A stretch of 64,000 bases of DNA from an uncultured Prevotellaceae bacterium (lineage in GTDB: Bacteria; Bacteroidota; Bacteroidia; Bacteroidales; UBA3663): assembly GCA_900319235.1 (NCBI GenBank), contig ONNR01000001.1:232577-296576 (forward strand), in the 5' to 3' direction. Position 1 is the stretch's first letter, and every line of letters starts with the position of its first letter. Below the pieces are notes generated by a model. That model was not told where the DNA came from and ran no database searches. It was given only the letters and a program-made list of their open reading frames with translations. Below, piece by piece: positions 9,499-17,978 of the stretch. Both the position numbers and the translations under genes were made by a program.

Positions 9499-10024
9499 TA
9501 GCTTAATCTCGTACTTTTCTGTGCTATCTCTGAATGCGGTAGCACAGTTTCGTACTTATTTGTGCTATCTCAGAACGCGGTAGCACAGTTTCGTACTTTT
9601 TTGTGCTACCGCGAATGTATATAGCACAATCTTGGCCGAAATTATTCTATCGCGAAAGTATATAGTGCAATCTCGGCCGAAATTGTTCTATCGCGAATGT
9701 ATATAGCACAATCTCGGCCGAAATTGTTCTATCGCGAATGTATATAGCACAATCTCGGCCGAAATTGATCTACCGCGAATGTATATAGCACAATGTTGGC
9801 CGAAATTGTTCTATTGAGAAAATTAGTAGCACAATGTTGGCCGAGATTGTACTGTTGCGAAAATTAATAGCACAATGTTGGCCGAGATTGTTCTATTGCG
9901 AAAAATAATAGCACAATGTTGGCCGAAATTGTTCTTTTGCGAAAATTAATAGCACAATGTTGGCCGAAATTGTTCTATAGCGAATATATATAGCACAATC
10001 TCGGCCGAGATTGTGCTATAATCG
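9499..10024. repeat. 41-bp tandem array of imperfect palindromes, about 12.7 copies
   Basis: Units begin with TAGCACAA-type sequence at 9499, 9540, 9581, 9622, 9663, 9704, 9745, 9786, 9827, 9868, 9909, 9950 and 9991, exactly 41 bp apart with no insertions or deletions. Each unit is a 28-bp near-palindrome plus a 13-bp spacer. The last unit is a perfect 28-bp palindrome: TAGCACAATCTCGG followed by its reverse complement. Units 1-3 have a different core (TTTCGTAC), units 4-7 share a TCTCGGCCGAAATT core, and units 8-12 share a TGTTGGCCGA core, so there are three subfamilies in order. Two units (6 and 7) differ at only two bases. It is not CRISPR, since the 13-bp spacers are themselves repeated. 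Confidence 0.97.
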
Positions 10025-10147
10025 AATTTTACTGATATTCTCATTCTTTGGAGTGCTTTTTCTATTTGTTTTACCAATTGCTTTTATATTTTTTCCTAAA
10101 ATATACATCTTTATTGGCAATATTTTATCTCACCCGAAAAATCGTTA

Positions 10148-10167
10148 AACATTTCGGCCAAAATGTT
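10148..10167. promoter_or_regulatory. 20-bp dyad next to the LruC lipoprotein promoter
   Basis: AACATTTCGG is followed by CCAAAATGTT, a dyad with one mismatch per half. Read on the minus strand it contains TTGGCCGAAAT, the same 11 bases as the core of the 41-bp array units. It sits just upstream of the promoter region for the next gene, where an operator would be expected. Function is inferred only. Confidence 0.45.
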
Positions 10168-10191
10168 ATAAAGTTGAAAGAAATTTTTGTG

Positions 10192-10199
10192 TAATTTTG
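10192..10199 (+). promoter_or_regulatory. -7 element of the LruC lipoprotein gene
   Basis: TAATTTTG matches TAnnTTTG. A weak GTTG lies near the -33 position (10173). It overlaps an upstream ATG at 10197, which argues for the later start at 10248. Confidence 0.5.
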
Positions 10200-10247
10200 C
10201 ACCCAAATTATATGATTCTTCATACAAATAATTATATAGGTACAATT

Positions 10248-11873
10248 ATGAAAAAAAATTTACTTTCTTTTGGAGGTAGCACCTTTGCAGCTTTCCTCTT
10301 TATCTTCTCTTTCTCATCCTGCCATGATGAGGAAGTCGAAAACACTTCTGAGTTAGCTTATCGCCACGCTTACGAAGATAACTTCGTTAAGCAATATGGT
10401 GAGATCAATCCTAACCAAACGTGGGATTTCTCTTCTTATGCCAAGCGGTATAAGCTGAATGGTGCACTTACCCGTGCCACAATGGAGGATGAATATAAGT
10501 CTATTGCACAAGATGACGGTTACTATTATGTGCCATCTGATATTACAACGTTTATAACAAATAATTTCCCCGAGCGAGGAAACAATGCCAGCAAGACAAA
10601 GGCATTTGTGCTTAATGCTGATCAAGATTGTGACTTCGAAGTAGCCTTTGTTTATCAAGGAAGGAGTGAACCTAATTATACTTTATATTATGTAATTTTT
10701 GATACTCAAACTAATACATCTTCCAGAAATGTATTATTTTCTAAAGGTAGTATAGAGGTAAGCTCCAATGGTAATTCTTATTCTCAGCTCGGCACATCTT
10801 GGGTTAATGGCGATGGACCTTGGACCAATCCTTCAACTTATCCTTATGTCAGATCAAAACCTATTCAGATTCACGCGAAGAAAAATTCATTTATTTATTT
10901 CTTCATTGAAATTACCGATCCTTCAACGAGTGATGGTAGTAGCGTTACTCAGTCTCATCAGTTTGGATGGGCTGGTGATGAACTTGCATCGATTGATACA
11001 CCACATACCATTGGATTAGTCGAAATTGATACACCGGCAAATATTAAAGCGATTGATCCTAACTATGAGGCATATCTCCTTGCTGTTGATGACTTCTGTC
11101 TCACTTGCAAAGCTGCTGGTATAGTTACAGATAATTCACTGAGCGTACAGGATTTTAATGATTGTATGTTCCTTATTGCAGGTAATGTTCCAACACCAAG
11201 TACAGTTGATGTTGGTGAGATTAAAACCATAATAGAAAAACGTTATATGGTCGAGGATCTTTATGGTTATGATTATGATTTCAATGACATTGTTGTGGAT
11301 GCAATTCAGACGACGCTTACTCCATTCACATTTGTACATCCAACTTTGGAAGATCCAGATGGTGAATTCATTGTAAATTATAATGGAGCAACTAAGACTC
11401 AATCGGCAACTCTTGCTCATCAGTGTGGTACTTTGCCTTATAAGATTCAAATAGGTAGTGCCACCTTTGGTCAAGTTACTGATCCTACAAATAAATCACA
11501 AAGTGAAACTCAGTTGGCTAGTGATACTGATTTAGGCGGTAATGTAACAACCACTATACCTGATGGTTATAATGGAAATGAACCGAATATTACAAAAACA
11601 ATTATTGAAAAAGATTGGATTCCAAGTGAAAACAATATTACTGCCTATATTTGGACGAAGGGTACCTCGCCAACGGCATCTTATAGTTATTACAATGAAA
11701 ACGGAATTTGGGATGATGGATGGACTGGCGTTTGGACTTCTGAATTCCCCAAAAAAGGTGGTGTTCCTTACATAATCGCTGTTGACCCAAATGTTGATTG
11801 GATGGGCGAGAAGGAATCCATCTTTGAAGCACATCCCGATTGGAATGGCGGTGATATGACAAGTGGCAATTAA
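10248..11873 (+). CDS. LruC/DUF4842-domain surface lipoprotein
   Basis: The chosen start gives MKKNLLSFGGSTFAAFLFIFSFSSCHDEE, a lipoprotein signal with the lipobox Cys at about residue 25; the ATG 51 bp upstream overlaps the promoter and is rejected. The segment FVKQYGEINPNQTWDFS near residue 50 and YGYDYDFNDIVVDAIQT near residue 340 are the recurring marks of Bacteroidetes proteins with a DUF4842 (LruC) C-terminal domain. These are cell-surface lipoproteins of unknown role. The protein is Thr/Ser/Asn-rich and acidic. It is a single-gene unit with its own promoter and a perfect terminator, immediately downstream of the 41-bp array. Confidence 0.85.
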   Translation: MKKNLLSFGGSTFAAFLFIFSFSSCHDEEVENTSELAYRHAYEDNFVKQYGEINPNQTWDFSSYAKRYKLNGALTRATMEDEYKSIAQDDGYYYVPSDITTFITNNFPERGNNASKTKAFVLNADQDCDFEVAFVYQGRSEPNYTLYYVIFDTQTNTSSRNVLFSKGSIEVSSNGNSYSQLGTSWVNGDGPWTNPSTYPYVRSKPIQIHAKKNSFIYFFIEITDPSTSDGSSVTQSHQFGWAGDELASIDTPHTIGLVEIDTPANIKAIDPNYEAYLLAVDDFCLTCKAAGIVTDNSLSVQDFNDCMFLIAGNVPTPSTVDVGEIKTIIEKRYMVEDLYGYDYDFNDIVVDAIQTTLTPFTFVHPTLEDPDGEFIVNYNGATKTQSATLAHQCGTLPYKIQIGSATFGQVTDPTNKSQSETQLASDTDLGGNVTTTIPDGYNGNEPNITKTIIEKDWIPSENNITAYIWTKGTSPTASYSYYNENGIWDDGWTGVWTSEFPKKGGVPYIIAVDPNVDWMGEKESIFEAHPDWNGGDMTSGN

Positions 11874-11921
11874 GTTCAGATTCATGTAATTGATTGTTAG
11901 AATAATTATTATTAATGCAAG

Positions 11922-11961
11922 TCAAATACAAAGTATAATTAGCTTTGTATTTGATTTTTTG
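11922..11961. terminator. Strong terminator after the LruC lipoprotein
   Basis: TCAAATACAAAG (11922-11933) and CTTTGTATTTGA (11943-11954) form a perfect 12-bp stem with a 9-base loop, followed by six T. Confidence 0.85.
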
Positions 11962-12042
11962 TAATATCGATTTTCAATATTTATAAAAATAGTATCTAAT
12001 TATTAGAAAATATGTGTCTCTTCGAAAAAAAAGTGATTTAAA

Positions 12043-12074
12043 TTTGTTAATTTATTTTTTAATTTTTATATTTG
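12043..12074 (+). promoter_or_regulatory. Promoter of the FAD/Fe-S dehydrogenase gene
   Basis: TTTG at 12043-12046 and TATATTTG at 12067-12074, spaced 20 bp. It lies about 70 bp before the start codon. Confidence 0.65.
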
Positions 12075-12142
12075 CGTAGTTATTGTAACCATTAACACTT
12101 ATTATTGAATATAATACCAACTATATCATAAAAAATACAATT

Positions 12143-15100
12143 ATGGCAGCAAAACGTAATTACGACCTTCTTCTGCAGCAGCTGAAGTCGTTCATTCCCG
12201 AAACACGTATTTACACCGATGAACTCCGCACGCTTGGCTGGGGTACGGATGCCAGCTTCTATCGTATGATTCCACGTATCGTGGTTCGTTCGAAAGGAGA
12301 GGAGGAAGTATCGCGCATTGTCAAGACTTGTTACGACAATCATATTCCTTTTACTTTCCGTGCAGCGGGCACAGCTCTTTCTGGCCAGAGTATGAGTGAC
12401 TCTGTACTGATTGTGGCAGGAAAGAACTGGGAGAAATGGTCGCTTAGCGACGATCAGGAACAAATCACGCTACAACCAGGTATCCTTGGAGGTCGCGTCA
12501 ACCAGATACTCAAACCTTACGGACGTGTATTCCCACCTGACCCTGCTTCCATCAATAGCGCTATGGTTGGCGGTATAGTTGGCAACAATGCTTCGGGTAT
12601 GAACTGCGGTGTGCATGCCAACTCCGACCGTATGCTCATCTCCGCGAAGGTGATTCTGACCGATGGTACAATTCTTGACACGGGTGACGAAAAGAGTCGC
12701 GAAGCATTCCGCAAGTCGCATCCCAAATTCCTCAAGAAGATCGAGAACCTGCGAGACAAGGTGCGTGCAAACACCAAGCTCGCTGAACGTATCAAGAAGA
12801 AATACAGTATCAAGAATGTGACGGGCTTGAATATTCGTCCGTTGATAGCCTACGACGACCCATTCGACATCATTGCTCACTCTATGGTTGGAGCCGAAGG
12901 AACACTTGCATTCATTGCTGGTGTGACCATGCGTACACTCCACGAATATCCTTATCGTGCTTCTGCTATGGTTTATTTCATGACCATGAAGGAAAGTTGC
13001 GAAGGTGTTGTTGCTTTGAAGAAACTGAAATCTTCGGACGACGACATCAAGATGAGTGCCGAGAACTTGATGGTCAAGAGTGCCGAGATGCTCGATTACC
13101 TGTCGTTGGCTTCGGTCGATGATCCCGTCTATCTGCAGTACAAGAAGGATGTTGATGCCGGCAAGATTGAAGGTGTCAAGCCAGGTGATTACCACAATCT
13201 CACAGCCATTCTGACCGAGACGAAGGCCATGACCCATGAGGACCTGCAGCTCAAGATCGACACCATCAAGAAGACCTTGGGCCAGTTCCAGCTTTATATC
13301 CCTGCTGAGTTTACTGAGGATCCGAAGATTTATGGCAAGTATTGGGCCATCCGTTCGGGTATCTTCCCGACTGTTGGTGCCATGCGTCCCATTGGAACAT
13401 CTTGCCTCATCGAGGACGTTGCCTTCCCGGTCAATGACCTGCCCGAAGCCACTGTGAAACTTCAGAAGATTATTGCAGACTTCGGTTATAGCGATGGCTG
13501 TATCTATGGACATGCTTTCGAAGGAAACTATCACTTCATCCTCAACCAGAGCTTCAATGAGGAGAAGGAGGTGCAGCGATATGCAAAGATGATGCACGAG
13601 GTGGCCAAACTCGTCGTTGAGGAATATGATGGCTCGTTGAAAGCAGAACATGGCACTGGCCGCAATATGGCACCGTTTGTCAAATACGAATGGGGCGAGG
13701 AAGCCTATAATACGATGAAGGAACTGAAGGAAATCTTCGATCCCGAATATCTGTTGAATCCCGGTGTAATCTTCACCGACAATCCGAACTGCTTCATCGA
13801 ACACCTTAAGCAACTTCCTGAACTTGACTATAACTTCGACGAAGTGCCTGATGGCGCCAAATATCTCGCCTATATGGGCAAGGTGAAATCTTCGACCGAA
13901 GAGATGATCGAAGGTGTCAAGAAGGCAAACAAGTGCATCGAGTGCGGTTTCTGCGAATTCAACTGTATGAGCTGCGGTCTTACCTTGAGTTCTCGTATGC
14001 GTATTGCCATCCAGCGTGAGATTCTGAATCTTCGCAAATCCGGAAAGCCAGAAGACTTGGCCCGCGCCAATCGACTGGAACAGCAATATGATTACTATGG
14101 CAATCAGACCTGCGCAGCCGATGGACTTTGTGCAACTTCCTGCCCGATGAAGATTAATACAGGCGATCTCACACACCTCATTCGTCAGTTCAAGATGAAC
14201 AAGAGCAAGGGACTTTACAATGTAGGTGAGTTTGCTGCTAATCATATGGCAGGCATCGAGACCACTTTGCGTGGAGTTTTAGGCTTGGCCAATTTCGGTC
14301 ATACGATTCTTGGAAGTTCGTTGATGAGTGGCCTATGTAATGGCCTGCATAAGATAGGTATTCCGCTTTGGACGCCATCTATGCCCAAGCCGAATTACGT
14401 TGATGTCAAGCGTCTAATGGCACAAGAAGCCACTTACGACAAGACACATCAGAAGGCCAAGAAGGTCGTTTATTTCCCAAGCTGCTTGAATCAGACACTC
14501 GGACTGGCCAAGGGTGCACCTGTGAAGCAGAGTGTCGTCGATGAGATGGTTCAGCTCATGAACAAGGCTGGTTATGAAGTTATCTTCCCGAAGGGCATGA
14601 ACAAGATGTGCTGCGGACAGATCTGGGAATCGAAAGGCATGCTCGACATTGCCGACCGCAAGAGTGCAGAACTCGAGAAGGCACTTTGGGAAGCCAGCAA
14701 CGAGGGTGAATATCCGATTCTTTGCGACCAAAGCCCATGTCTGCATCGTATGCGCAAGGTGATGCCACGACTGAAACTTTACGAACCCGTTGAGTTCATC
14801 CTCAAGTTCCTCAAGGACAATCTCGTCTTCAAGAAACTGGATCGAACCGTCGCCGTTCATATCACATGTTCTACCCGTGAGATGGGATTGGGCGATAGCC
14901 TCGTCGAACTTGCAAGTCTTTGCGCCACCAAGGTTGTCGTTCCAGAAGGTGTCGGATGCTGCGGTTTCGCAGGCGACAAGGGATTCTCACATCCTGAGAT
15001 GAATAAACACGCTCTTCGTCATCTGAAACCTGCCATCGAACGCAATCATGTGGTTTACGGCTATTCCAACAGCCGCACTTGCGAAATTGGCTTGCAAACG

Positions 15101-15163
15101 CATTCGGGTGTGCCTTACATGAGTATTGCCTATCTGGTGAATGAGGCTACAACACCGAAATAA
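12143..15163 (+). CDS. FAD-linked oxidoreductase with Fe-S domains (D-lactate/glycolate dehydrogenase type)
   Basis: A 1006-residue fusion. Residues 1-250 are a PCMH-type FAD-binding domain (FRAAGTALSGQSMSDSVLI; GGIVGNNASGMNCG). Residues 250-560 are the oxidase C-terminal domain ending in ICGHAFEGNYHF-like and AEHGTGRNMAPF motifs. Near residue 595 is KCIECGFCEFNC, then CAADGLCATSCPM, giving two 4Fe-4S sites. The rest carries two cysteine-rich CCG domains (FPSCLNQ...MCCGQ and ITCSTRE...GCCGFAGDKGF). This order matches respiratory D-lactate or 2-hydroxyacid dehydrogenases that fuse GlcD- and GlpC-like parts and pass electrons to the quinone pool. The exact substrate cannot be read. It has its own promoter and is followed by a palindrome of the 41-bp family. 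Confidence 0.9.
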   Translation: MAAKRNYDLLLQQLKSFIPETRIYTDELRTLGWGTDASFYRMIPRIVVRSKGEEEVSRIVKTCYDNHIPFTFRAAGTALSGQSMSDSVLIVAGKNWEKWSLSDDQEQITLQPGILGGRVNQILKPYGRVFPPDPASINSAMVGGIVGNNASGMNCGVHANSDRMLISAKVILTDGTILDTGDEKSREAFRKSHPKFLKKIENLRDKVRANTKLAERIKKKYSIKNVTGLNIRPLIAYDDPFDIIAHSMVGAEGTLAFIAGVTMRTLHEYPYRASAMVYFMTMKESCEGVVALKKLKSSDDDIKMSAENLMVKSAEMLDYLSLASVDDPVYLQYKKDVDAGKIEGVKPGDYHNLTAILTETKAMTHEDLQLKIDTIKKTLGQFQLYIPAEFTEDPKIYGKYWAIRSGIFPTVGAMRPIGTSCLIEDVAFPVNDLPEATVKLQKIIADFGYSDGCIYGHAFEGNYHFILNQSFNEEKEVQRYAKMMHEVAKLVVEEYDGSLKAEHGTGRNMAPFVKYEWGEEAYNTMKELKEIFDPEYLLNPGVIFTDNPNCFIEHLKQLPELDYNFDEVPDGAKYLAYMGKVKSSTEEMIEGVKKANKCIECGFCEFNCMSCGLTLSSRMRIAIQREILNLRKSGKPEDLARANRLEQQYDYYGNQTCAADGLCATSCPMKINTGDLTHLIRQFKMNKSKGLYNVGEFAANHMAGIETTLRGVLGLANFGHTILGSSLMSGLCNGLHKIGIPLWTPSMPKPNYVDVKRLMAQEATYDKTHQKAKKVVYFPSCLNQTLGLAKGAPVKQSVVDEMVQLMNKAGYEVIFPKGMNKMCCGQIWESKGMLDIADRKSAELEKALWEASNEGEYPILCDQSPCLHRMRKVMPRLKLYEPVEFILKFLKDNLVFKKLDRTVAVHITCSTREMGLGDSLVELASLCATKVVVPEGVGCCGFAGDKGFSHPEMNKHALRHLKPAIERNHVVYGYSNSRTCEIGLQTHSGVPYMSIAYLVNEATTPK

Positions 15164-15179
15164 TAATTTCTATCTTATG

Positions 15180-15245
15180 TAGCACAATCTCAGCCGAGAT
15201 TGTGCTACTTATATCGCATTATTTCCAATCTTGGTCGAGATTAAC
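15180..15245. repeat. Second, two-unit copy of the 41-bp palindromic repeat
   Basis: TAGCACAATCTCAG plus CCGAGATTGTGCTA (15180-15207) is the 28-bp palindrome with one mismatch. A decayed second unit begins exactly 41 bp later (15221), with CAATCTTGG and TCGAGATT in the same offsets. It lies 17 bp after the dehydrogenase stop and ends about 10 bp before the next start. No T run follows, so it does not look like a normal terminator. Confidence 0.9.
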
Positions 15246-15256
15246 CAACTATCATC

Positions 15257-16519
15257 ATGAAAAGACTTATCTCTCTATTCGAAAAACCCGACAATCTGAA
15301 AGTCAAAACCAGCTACAAACTCGAACCATCCATTCAGATTGAACGTCAATTGGCTGAACAAATCTATAATGCTCTGCAAGGACCCGTTGTGGAAGAGGTA
15401 ATGCGTAAGATACGCATCTCGAGCAGCGATACCTATTGGCGCAGCAATATGGAAGGCCATAGCCTGAAAGTTGATCAAGAATTACTTCCCGATATCTACG
15501 ACCTCTGCCATGAGGTGAAGAAGAAATTGGGATTTGAAGGCAAGGTGGATTTCTATATTACAGGCGATTCAACGGTCAATGCCTTCTCGGTTGCATCCGA
15601 AGACGAAAATGAACCCAATATTGTCAATATCAATTCGGGCCTCTTCGATCTGATGTCGAAGGATGAACTGCGTTTTGTCATTGGTCATGAACTGGGACAC
15701 CTTATCAACAAGGATACGGCTCTGGCTCGACTTATTGGATTCGTCTTTCCTCCCGAAACGAAATCTCCTGTGATGCTGCAATATAAGATTCGTCTGCATG
15801 ACCAGCTCGCCGAATTGGTAGCCGATCGTTATGGTTACATGGCCATCGAAAATCTGGGAGTCTGTGTCACAGCTTTCTTCAAGATGGCATCAGGCCTTGA
15901 CTTGGAGAAGATGAATGTCAGCATCGATGCCTTAATTGCCGACAATCAGAAACGTTTGGATTATTTCCTGCACGACAAGGGAACGAGCCGTGCTTCACAC
16001 CCCGTGAATCCCATTCGTGTGCAAGCGCTCAACCTCTTTGCGACCTCCAAGACTCAAGAGGAGCTGCAGAAGGGTATGGACGAACTCATAACCATTCTTT
16101 TGAAAGTCGGTGATAGCGAACTCGATGAATATACGGCTAGGTTTGTTGCTTCTGCTGGCCTTATTGTTGCGAATGCCGATGGAGAAATCAATAAGGATGA
16201 GGTTGATGACATCTTGACTGAACTTTCTTCGTTGAAGATTTTCCCGCGCCAGTTCCTTGAGGAAATTGCCAATGGAGATGTCTCTGAAATTTTCCACGAG
16301 TCTGTTGCAAAGATGATCAACATCAACCCAGGTCTTCGTGAAGCCATGCTCAATTACCTTATCACCATTGTGATGAGCGACAAGAGCATCACCAAAGAAG
16401 AGATCGACCTGCTTTACGAATTCGGCGAAAGCATCGCACTCAGCGAGATGGAAGTTGCTCAATGCATCGCTGCACTTGTTCAGCAGCGTTTCATCCCCAG
16501 CCACGAGCTCCTCTGCTGA
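15257..16519 (+). CDS. M48-family metalloprotease with C-terminal TerB-like domain
   Basis: A 420-residue protein. The zinc motif HELGH is at 144-148, with the third ligand expected at E186 in ELVADRYGY, so the gluzincin active site is intact. No membrane segments or signal peptide are visible, unlike HtpX, so the protein is probably cytoplasmic. Residues about 290-410 (RFVASAGLIVANADGEINKDEVDDI ... IVMSDKSITKEEIDLLYEFGE) have the paired acidic D-G-x-I/K-x-E pattern of TerB-like domains, which bind metal and occur in stress-response gene sets. It heads a run of four same-strand genes with short gaps. The substrate is unknown. Confidence 0.85.
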   Translation: MKRLISLFEKPDNLKVKTSYKLEPSIQIERQLAEQIYNALQGPVVEEVMRKIRISSSDTYWRSNMEGHSLKVDQELLPDIYDLCHEVKKKLGFEGKVDFYITGDSTVNAFSVASEDENEPNIVNINSGLFDLMSKDELRFVIGHELGHLINKDTALARLIGFVFPPETKSPVMLQYKIRLHDQLAELVADRYGYMAIENLGVCVTAFFKMASGLDLEKMNVSIDALIADNQKRLDYFLHDKGTSRASHPVNPIRVQALNLFATSKTQEELQKGMDELITILLKVGDSELDEYTARFVASAGLIVANADGEINKDEVDDILTELSSLKIFPRQFLEEIANGDVSEIFHESVAKMININPGLREAMLNYLITIVMSDKSITKEEIDLLYEFGESIALSEMEVAQCIAALVQQRFIPSHELLC

Positions 16520-16574
16520 TTTTATAGGTACAACTAATCATAAAGACATCATTAAACTTTCGGTTAGATTTTGT

Positions 16575-16604
16575 GTCTATATTATTGAATAAATTAATAT
16601 AGAC
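16575..16604 (+). promoter_or_regulatory. Perfect hairpin just before a GTG start
   Basis: GTCTATATTA, a 10-base loop, and TAATATAGAC form a perfect 10-bp stem ending four bases before the GTG start at 16609. It would enclose the ribosome landing zone of the next gene. Confidence 0.55.
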
Positions 16605-16608
16605 GAAA

Positions 16609-17973
16609 GTGAATTGCACAGTTTATCTTTTTGGTGAGTTTGGGCTTGGATATACTCAGTACCCACAGGACGGTGCTGAGGATATCTTCCGTCATATTGC
16701 TTCACACGCAGAGGCACAGACTCAGATTGCCATACATCGTGATGGTAATCTGATGTATTATGTTTATCTGCGTAGGCTTGACGAAGGGGAAGGACATTAC
16801 ATCGGCTACGGATTTAGGGTGGAAGGATTGCTGTTCCGCGATTTGAGTCCTCTTTTCGACTTGTTCGGTTCCACTTTTGAGAATATTGTCATAGCCGATC
16901 GTCTGCTGACACTCAATTCACGTGGCCATGTGGTTGCAAACGTCGGACTGTTGATTGAGAAACGTACCGAAGTGGAACGTTTGATCAATCAACTCTGTAC
17001 CGCTGTACAAGCCTTATCGACTCAATTCATTCCATTGCCCAAGGCAATCTTCGATCATCTTTCAACCCAGGTGTGGGTCTTTGGAGAAGATGCTGACCCG
17101 AATGATATTCGTAAGGCAAGTCAGATGTCGGGTTATACAATTGTGCAGAAAGGGAGAATGCAGGTTGCCTCCGAAATTCCTATCGTTCCGATTACTGTTC
17201 AGGACAATAACGAAAATGCTATACTGGAGGAACCTCAGACTGAAAAGAAAGCTGGGCAAGAAACTCCGGATACGAAAACGCCAATAGTCAAGCCCACCAG
17301 GAAATCTGGTTGGGATGGGATGAAGACGTTCTTGTTGACGTTGTTGCTTCTTTCCCTCGGTGGCCTTGCCTATGCTGTATGGCAACTGCAGTCGGCCAAT
17401 GAGATGGAGTCGAGTGCTATGTCATCGTATAACCAAATGAAGATGACTAACATCGAACTTCAGCAAAAGGTTAATAACCTGGAAGCTGAACTTGAAGCCA
17501 GTAACCTTAAAAACCAAGAGATGGAAAAGGCGCTCATTCGCCAGGATTCGGTTATTTCGGTGTTGCGAGACTATTACAAGATCAAGCAACCTTTGTTGGC
17601 AACAAGAATCTTTATTACCAACGAAGGAAGTTCTAGCCATAAGGGGTTGGAAGTTGGCACACACGTTAGAGGCTCTAACGATTTGATACTGCAACCACAT
17701 GTTAGTTATTACGGCCTTGAGAGCGGAAGTGTCCGACTGACCATCAGATGGTATAGTCCGCGCAGATTTGGATTCTTCGACTTCGGAGATTTCACTTTGG
17801 GTAGCAAGACCCACGATGATATCAAGACTTTCGACATCGAAACTGGCGAACACCAGCTTGACTTTGATGTTTGGAAAGGCGATTCCAGAAACGGTTGGGA
17901 GACTGGTCGCTATTGCATCGAACTTTGGGCTGGTAACGAGTGTCTGCAGCGTAAGGAATTCTGGGTCGATTAG
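16609..17973 (+). CDS. Single-pass membrane protein with coiled coil, unknown function
   Basis: The frame has no in-frame ATG upstream and is read from GTG, giving MNCTVYLFGEFGLGYTQYP. Residues 1-180 form an alpha/beta-looking domain I do not recognise. About 185-235 is a charged, low-complexity linker. A membrane helix (TFLLTLLLLSLGGLAYAVW) lies near 236-256, then a coiled coil of about 50 residues (NIELQQKVNNLEAELEASNL). The last 130 residues look like a beta-rich domain. The likely topology has the N-domain in the cytoplasm and the C-domain in the periplasm. It lies five bases before the GH25 gene and after the M48-TerB gene, suggesting a common envelope role, which is inference. Confidence 0.8.
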   Translation: MNCTVYLFGEFGLGYTQYPQDGAEDIFRHIASHAEAQTQIAIHRDGNLMYYVYLRRLDEGEGHYIGYGFRVEGLLFRDLSPLFDLFGSTFENIVIADRLLTLNSRGHVVANVGLLIEKRTEVERLINQLCTAVQALSTQFIPLPKAIFDHLSTQVWVFGEDADPNDIRKASQMSGYTIVQKGRMQVASEIPIVPITVQDNNENAILEEPQTEKKAGQETPDTKTPIVKPTRKSGWDGMKTFLLTLLLLSLGGLAYAVWQLQSANEMESSAMSSYNQMKMTNIELQQKVNNLEAELEASNLKNQEMEKALIRQDSVISVLRDYYKIKQPLLATRIFITNEGSSSHKGLEVGTHVRGSNDLILQPHVSYYGLESGSVRLTIRWYSPRRFGFFDFGDFTLGSKTHDDIKTFDIETGEHQLDFDVWKGDSRNGWETGRYCIELWAGNECLQRKEFWVD

Positions 17974-17978
17974 TTGTT

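Larger units (their letters stand above)
9375..10247. other. Gene-free 870-bp stretch holding a palindromic tandem array
   Basis: No credible gene is seen. It holds the tcdA terminator end, an AT-rich stretch to 9498, the 41-bp tandem array (9499-10024), a 20-bp dyad (10148-10167) and the promoter of the next gene. The array period is not a multiple of three and its frames carry stops. Confidence 0.85.

Noticed and set aside
9499..10024. CRISPR array
   Set aside because: The period is 41 bp, but the parts between palindromes are only 13 bp and are repeated within subfamilies; no cas genes are near.
10197..10247. Upstream start for the LruC lipoprotein
   Set aside because: The ATG lies within the -7 promoter element and would spoil the lipoprotein signal.
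12470..14245. 591-residue open frame on the minus strand
   Set aside because: It is fully antisense to the FAD/Fe-S dehydrogenase, which has clear domains and a promoter. Its translation shows no family motifs.
15180..15207. Intrinsic terminator of the dehydrogenase gene
   Set aside because: The stem is strong, but no T run follows and the sequence belongs to the 41-bp repeat family.
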